DNA of 64,000 nt from Evernia prunastri. Taxonomy: Eukaryota > Ascomycota > Lecanoromycetes > Lecanorales > Parmeliaceae. The position numbers were made by a program, and so were the translations under genes. Every line of letters starts with the position of its first letter. Within the stretch, counting starts at the first letter, position 1. Where the stretch lies: positions 186,001 to 250,000 of the forward strand of contig NKYR01000011.1 in assembly GCA_003184365.1 (NCBI GenBank). Direction: 5' to 3'. The notes beneath the pieces were generated by a model. That model saw only the letters and a list, made by a program, of their open reading frames with translations. It did no database searches and was not told the origin of the DNA. Of the stretch, positions 57,866-64,000 are shown in pieces.

Positions 57866-60800
57866 ATGCTGTCAGATCAGGCTGATCTACCTGCGGCTGC
57901 TGTGTTTGGCCCTCAAAGCAAACAACCCAGAGCAGACTATCTACAGCTCCTTCGGGCGTACATCTGTGACAAAGAAGAGCTCGCCCCTTTTGTGCAAGCG
58001 ATCCGGAAGCTTCCAGATCTATGGTCATTGTACTCAAACCACAACTCTGATCTTCTGGCATTAAGCCACGGCTCTCGTGATTTGCTATTACTCTCAGAAT
58101 GGATCGAAACAGGAGCATCGGAGTCGATATCAAAACCCATCTCGGGTGTGCTCTCCCTTCCTTTGCTCCTCATCGTTCAGGTTGGCCAGTACTTTCAGTT
58201 CCTACAAACACACGGGATCAACCACATCGACTTGATTCTGGCGGTACAGAATGGAGCTGGCGTCCAAGGATACTGCACGGGGCTTCTGATGGCTGCGGCT
58301 GTCGCATGCTCTGCTGATGAGAACGAGCTGGTGCAAAATTGCTGTCGCGCTCTACGCCTCGCGGTAGGAGTGGGGGCTTACAGTGACTTGGCAATCGGCA
58401 CAGGATCGGATACATTTGCTAGTATCGCAATACGTCTGAAGCATGAAGGTCAAGCCGAAGAGATCCTAATGGACTTTCACCGTGTGAGTAGCCATCGCTC
58501 TTCATGATTGACAGGCCGCTTAACATGTACCAGCTTTATATTTCAGCCATCACGGACATGAAGACCATTACCATTTCAGGGCCGGCCGACATCGTTGCCG
58601 TGCTGAAGTCTCAAGCTAGTGGTCGAGGCCTATCCATGCAGTTGATCCACCTGGGTAGCAAGGTACACCACGCAGAAAACGCCGAGATTGCGAAGGAATT
58701 GATCAATTTTGCCATGGAAAGCGACGACCTGCGACTACCCGATGCGTCTTGCCTTAGAGCTGACTTGAGATCTAATAAGACCACCAACGTGATCAACAAA
58801 GGTTCATTGACGATGGAAATCGTAGACAGCATCCTGACTTCACGTTGTGACTGGGATGGTGTCATGAAAGCTGTCTCTAGGAGCCTCCAACAGACAGGTC
58901 GACATTCGCATCGGATGATCACCTTCGGCCTTGCAGATTGTGTTCCACATGCGACTTTCAACCATGCAGGATTACAGATTACCATGGCTGATATGCTTTC
59001 GTTTGTGCATGAGTCTCCTTCGGTCCCTTCCGAGATTTTGAATGAGTATCCATACCATCCGAACGCCGTTGCGGTCATCGGCATGGCTTGTCGTCTACCA
59101 GGTGCCAATACTATCGAGGAACTCTGGGACATTATCTCATCAGGGATCTCGAAAGCAGAAGAAGTCCCAAGAGACCGGATGGACATACATGCCGGTTTTC
59201 GCGCCAGCCAAGATGCCAAATGGGCTAGTAAGCAGAAATTTTATGGAAATTTTATCTCGGATATTGATGCCTTCGACAATACCTTCTTCAAGACGAGCCC
59301 TCGAGAGGCTCTTGCCATGGACCCGCAACAGCGTCTTCTTCTTGAGACAGCTTATCAGGCTATGGAATCTAGCGGTTATCTACGCACGCACCGCCGAGAG
59401 GATGGAAATCGCGTTGGAGTCTACATCGGAGCAAGTTTCGTTGATTATCTCGAGCACACGTCGAGTCATCCTCCTAACGCTTATGTGTCCACCGGCACAA
59501 TTCGAGCATTTTTGTGTGGAAGGATCAGTTACTATTTCGGCTGGTCTGGTCCCTCGGAAGTCATTGACACTGCGTGCTCTTCCTCCTTGGTCGCTATCCG
59601 TCGGGCCGTCAAGTCCATTCAGATGGATGAGTGCTCTATAGCTCTCGCAGGCGGGGTAAATCTGATGAGTACTCCGACTAACTTCTTAGACCTTGGGAAG
59701 GCCGGATTCTTGAGTCCAACGGGACAGTGTAAGCCATTTGATGGGACCGCAGATGGCTACTGCCGCTCAGAAGGAGTAGGCTTGATTGTGCTAAAGCGAT
59801 TGTCACAAGCTCAAGCAGACGGTGATAATATTCTTGGAGTCATCGCTGGCGCGCAGACAAATCAGGGTGGTTTATCATCGGCCCTCACAATCCCCAGTTC
59901 GCCATCCCAGATTGCACTATACCAGGATATCTTACTGCAAGCCGGATTGAATCCACATCAAGTCTCCTACGTTGAGGCGCACGGAACTGGTACTCAGGCC
60001 GGTGACCCACTCGAAATTGCCAGCATTCGTCAAGTCTTCGGAGGCAGCAAAAGGTCCGCTCCACTTGATGTTGGCTCCATCAAAGCGAATATCGGCCATT
60101 GTGAAACAGCTGCGGGTGTCGCTGGCGTCATCAAAGCCATTTTGATGATCAACAAGGGAAGCTTGCCGCCACTGGCCAATTTTCAAAATTTGAATCCAAA
60201 GATACCAGCATTGGGGCCAGATCGGATGCGCATTTCATCGGCTTCACAACAATGGAATACCTCATTCCGAGCAATCTGCGTTAACAGCTATGGAGCTGCA
60301 GGGAGTAACGCTGCTGCACTGCTGTGCCAGGGCCCTCAGGATGCCAAAGAACAAATACTTGGCTCGCGCAAGGCCCTGACATACCCAGTACAGATAAGCG
60401 CGGCTTCAAAGTTGGGTGTGTTGATGTATGCAGAAGCGCTCAAGCGATACCTTCGCAAGATAGAGCCTCGTTGCGACATAGGCTCTCTGGCCCTGTCGCT
60501 AGATAGAAGGCAGAAAGGTCGGTTTTCCTGGACGACTAGCCACACGACAACAGAGAGCTTGGCCGAATCACTTAACTTTGGCATTGAAAGCGTGATTGAA
60601 ATTCCACATGTCTCAAAAAAGGTCGTTATGGCCTTTTCTGGACAAACTCGGCAAACTGTTGGTCTCGAGAGAGGGATCTACGAGTCTTGTCATCTGTTTC
60701 GGAGCCATTTCGACCAGTGTAACCTCGAATTGATGCGACTTGGTTACCCAAATCTTCTCCCATCGGTCTTTGAAAAGCGACTCGTCTCAGATACCGTCTT

Positions 60801-63800
60801 GCTCCAGTGCGGCATGTTTGCTGTGCAGTATTCCTGCGGAAAGTCATGGATAGACTCTGGTCTTAAGGTCGACGCGATCGTTGGCCATAGCTTCGGCGAA
60901 TTGACAGCGATGGCGGTAGGTGGTATCTTGTCGTTAAAGAGTGCACTGGCAGTCGTTGCTGCTCGTGCTACACTTATGAAGACTAAGTGGTCCAAAGAGC
61001 GTGGCGTCATGCTGGTCATCAATGGATCCGCAGACATAGTACAGGATCTGATATCAAGCTCGTCGACCAGTGCTGGTGACCTTGAGATAGCTTGTTACAA
61101 TGCTCCTGCAAGTCAGGTCATTGTAGGTTCTGATGCCGCCATAACTAATCTGGAAAGCTGCCTGGGAAAGGACTCAAAACATGGTCGCCTCACATTTCAG
61201 CGACTTTCCGTAAGTCACGGATTCCACTCCCAATTCACTGAACCGATCCTCAGTGATCTGGACGAGGTAGCGGATTCAGTAGAGTTTCACAACCCAGAAA
61301 TACATCTTGAGAGTTGCACCTCTCTCCCCTTGGATCGTATCGCACCCTCTCGAATCTCGCAGCATACAAGAGAGCCCGTGTTCTTCTACCAGGCCATACA
61401 GCGGATTGAAAAACGACTTGGTCCTTCCATATGGATTGAGGCTGGATTTGATTCCCCGATCATTCCCATGATAAGAAAGTGTATTGCAACGCCGGAGAGT
61501 CACGTTTTCCAAACCGTCGGATCTGGAACTGGAAACGACTTCCTGCAGTCACTTTCCAGAGCGACATCCACTTTTTGGCAAGAAGGTATCCCCGTTTCTC
61601 ACTGGAGTTTCCGCTCCCCCCAAAAGAACGCTCTCAAGTATATTTGGCTTCCACCCTATCAGTTTGAAAAGACGAGACACTGGTTGCCTTATGTCGATCG
61701 AACTGCCGAAGCACTTAAAACACGAGCTGCAGCTACCCAAATGGAGCCAGAGAAGGAACAAGCCCGAGCTCCCCCAAAATTGGTCGCCACGCACAATGAC
61801 AAGGGCAAATTCCTCATCCATACGACATCTGGTACCTATGTGAGCCTCGTCTCCAGTCATTCCGTATTGCGACATCCCTTGTGCCCTGCTTCCATGTATA
61901 TGGAGTGCGCTGCCATGGGTGCTCAGATCCTGATAGGGGATATCCGCGGAAAAGTACTTTGGTTCGAAGGTATAAGCATTGAGGCGCCCCTGGGAGTCGA
62001 CTCTAACCGCGAGGTCTCCCTGTCTCTGACACAGATCAATGGAAAGCCACAGAACTGGTTTTTCGTAGTGAGCAGCACCCTAAAGTCTGACCCAAAATCC
62101 AGGGTATCAATGCATGGAAAAGGTAAATTCGGCTTCATGGATGCTCACGACGTATCAATCGGACCACAGACCCAACACTACCAGGGTCTCGTCTTGGATC
62201 GCATCAAGTTGCTTTCAAAGGATCCAGTCACAGAGACTTTGAGAAAGCAAAGGGCTTATGGACTTTTCTCTCGCATCGTCAACTACGGAGAAGCTCTGAA
62301 AGGGATCGCCTCTATCACCCTTTCAAAGTTTGAAGCCATGGCTGAAATCGAGATGCCAACCCAAAGCTCTCAACCTAGTGAAAGCACCGTGACGAGCATC
62401 TGTGATACCGCGATTTTGGACAACTTTATACAGGTTGCCGGCTTGCTTATCAACAGTGGCCAAGAATGCACCGAAGACGATGCTTACCTGGCTATTGGGG
62501 TTGAAAGTATCTTCATATCGGCTGGGTGCGGTTTCACGGACTGTCAATCGTATACTGTTTACACGAAGTTCACACCGTTGGACGAGGGGAGGGCGACCGC
62601 CGACGTTTTTGTTGTGACCAAAAGCGGTACACTGATCACAACAATCAGCGGTGTCAAATTTGCTAAACTTCCTTTGGCGAAGCTTCACAAACTCCTGGCT
62701 TCAGTCAATCAGAGCTCATCTCAAGAGGCCGCAAATAAATTAATGCCTCACGCGAAATCAGGTGCGGTAGCCACGACAGCCTCAGATTCGAGTCAAGAAA
62801 GAAATGAGTCGTCGCCTGGGACCCCGGCAACTCCAGTGGAAGATGACAACGACCTTGAAGAGAAACTCAAGGAACTGCTTGCTTCCTTCGTCGACCTTGC
62901 GGATGGTCCGGTTGAAGACGACGCAAATCTCGGTGATCTCGGTGTTGATTCATTGGGAGCGTCTGAGCTTGTGGACAACCTCCAATCGAGTTTCGGGATC
63001 GAGATAGACACGCAAGATATCATCGACATGAATTACGGAGCACTTCGTACTCGCCTCGGTATTCAAAGGGGTCGAACGATGCTGCCGCAAAGCACAAAGG
63101 CTGCTACAAATGAGCCCGCAAAGCCGACATCAGGGAAAGATCAGACAAGGAAGACACAACAATTGATATCGCTCATCGCTGAGCACTCAGGGACCGAGTC
63201 CGGTTCCATAGACCATGAAGCAAGTCTTGAAGCACTGGGAGTTGATTCGCTTTCACTCGTCGAGCTGAAGTCGGAGATAGAAGACCTCCTTGGTGTCGAA
63301 CTTGATGATGATTTCAGTACAGACGCGGTTGTGTCTAGCCTGCTTGGAATGATAGAGCAACCGGACCTCGAGCACACGAGCGTTGACTCAGGAAAGGAGC
63401 CTATGAAACCATCAATTTCTGTGCCTGAAGTGGAGCCTGCTCCAGATGCGAAACCTCCTACACAAAGTACCACCGCTGTCCCATCGTCTCCTCAAGACGA
63501 CTCGACTGTCTTCGATGATCCTATGAGCGCTCTCGCAGTGTCTGGAGAGTCCTTCGACACGTTTTCCAGTAAAAGGGGCTTTTTTGGCTACTGGGAACGA
63601 GTCGCACCGAAGCAAGACGAGCTCATGCTTGCCTACATAGCAGAGGCGTTCAAAGATCTTGGAGCGGACATGTGGAATATTCCTTCAGGCGCCGTCGTCC
63701 CCAATGTGCAGTCCTTACCGAGGCACTCCAAGTTAATGCATCGTCTGTGGGCCATCCTTGAGAGACTGGAGATTGTTACACGTAAGGGCACTGTGGCCAT

Positions 63801-64000
63801 TCGTACTGGGAAGCGCATCTCCACAACTCTATCGGCAACCCTCCTTGAACAGATTATACCTTTATTCCCTGGATACGCGGGCGAAAACAATCTTATGGCT
63901 CTGACGGGATCCAAGCTCGCGGACTGCCTGACTGGTAGAGCCGACGCGGTCAGAATACTTTTTGGAAACCAGCGGTCACAAGAAATTTTGGACAGCTACT
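57866..64000 (+). CDS. non-reducing polyketide synthase SAT-KS-AT-PT-ACP-ACP-CMeT, 3' end outside the window
   Basis: Exon 57866-58483 (206 codons), a 50-nt intron, then one exon from 58534 open to base 64000: 2028 residues seen. The SAT domain has the GxCxG motif GYCTG with Cys137. The KS begins at about 385 (AVIGMACRLPG), with DTACSSS (Cys554), EAHGTGT (His689) and NIGHCE (His728). The malonyl-AT has GHSFGE (Ser992). The product-template domain has His1315 in SHSVLRHPLCPAS and Asp1502 in LDNFIQVAG. Two ACPs follow, each with GVDSL (Ser1679 and Ser1778). From about 1890 the C-methyltransferase N terminus begins (FGYWERVAPKQ, LPRHSKLMHRLW). All active-site residues are present. The order matches NR-PKSs that make C-methylated aromatics such as methylorcinaldehyde- or citrinin-type precursors. 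The release domain (TE or reductive R) lies beyond the window. Confidence 0.96.

Noticed and set aside
1..64000. CRISPR arrays, bacterial operons or prophage
   Set aside because: No regularly spaced direct repeats of CRISPR type and no bacterial gene organisation; introns and gene families are fungal.

Overview
The window looks like a filamentous ascomycete chromosome (Pezizomycotina). Genes are split by short GT-AG introns, mostly 50-160 nt, with CTAAC/CTGAC-like branch sites. The protein families fit this group: a NACHT-type NLR, a Pth11-like receptor, GPI-anchored Ser/Thr-rich wall proteins, mitochondrial IF-2, VPS41 and a non-reducing polyketide synthase. All exon models were built by eye from splice sites, reading phase and family similarity. 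No database search was possible.

Layout. About 1-4.3 kb is gene-poor, followed by a 159-bp tandem repeat (4.35-4.8 kb), a haloacid dehalogenase (4.9-5.8 kb), a long gap holding a decayed Gypsy-type gag (7.8-8.7 kb), and a Pth11-like seven-helix protein with a probable frameshift (9.4-10.8 kb). Next come a small coiled-coil protein with a histone-H3-like N terminus (12.4 kb), a DUF1772 anthrone-oxygenase-like membrane protein (13.0 kb) and an RMND1/Rmd1 (DUF155) mitochondrial protein (14.3-15.7 kb). An NLR (17.1-20.7 kb), an HNH-like protein (22.3 kb), a split tRNA-like sequence (23.4-23.7 kb) and an acidic/basic nuclear protein (24.9-26.3 kb) follow. The most conserved block is the divergent pair IFM1 (27.0-31.3 kb, minus) and VPS41 (31.5-35.6 kb, plus). 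After it lies a divergent pair of secreted GPI-type wall proteins (36.2-41.4 kb) and prefoldin subunit 6, which is broken by an assembly gap (42.1-42.5 kb).

From about 43.8 kb the character changes to a probable secondary-metabolite locus. It holds a heavily decayed GMC-oxidoreductase pseudogene, a second GMC oxidoreductase that is mostly intact but has an unusual catalytic position and a problematic first intron, and two cytochrome P450s transcribed toward each other. At the right edge is a large non-reducing PKS (SAT-KS-AT-PT-ACP-ACP-CMeT, running off the window at base 64000). A C-methylated aromatic polyketide made by the PKS, then oxidised by the P450s and perhaps the GMC enzyme, is the natural working model. 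Product release and the rest of the cluster lie outside the window.

The intergenic spaces are rich in simple repeats (GAA, GGAT, GACA, TACCTC, long C and G runs). Around the P450 genes there are dense short TACCTTAC-type motifs.
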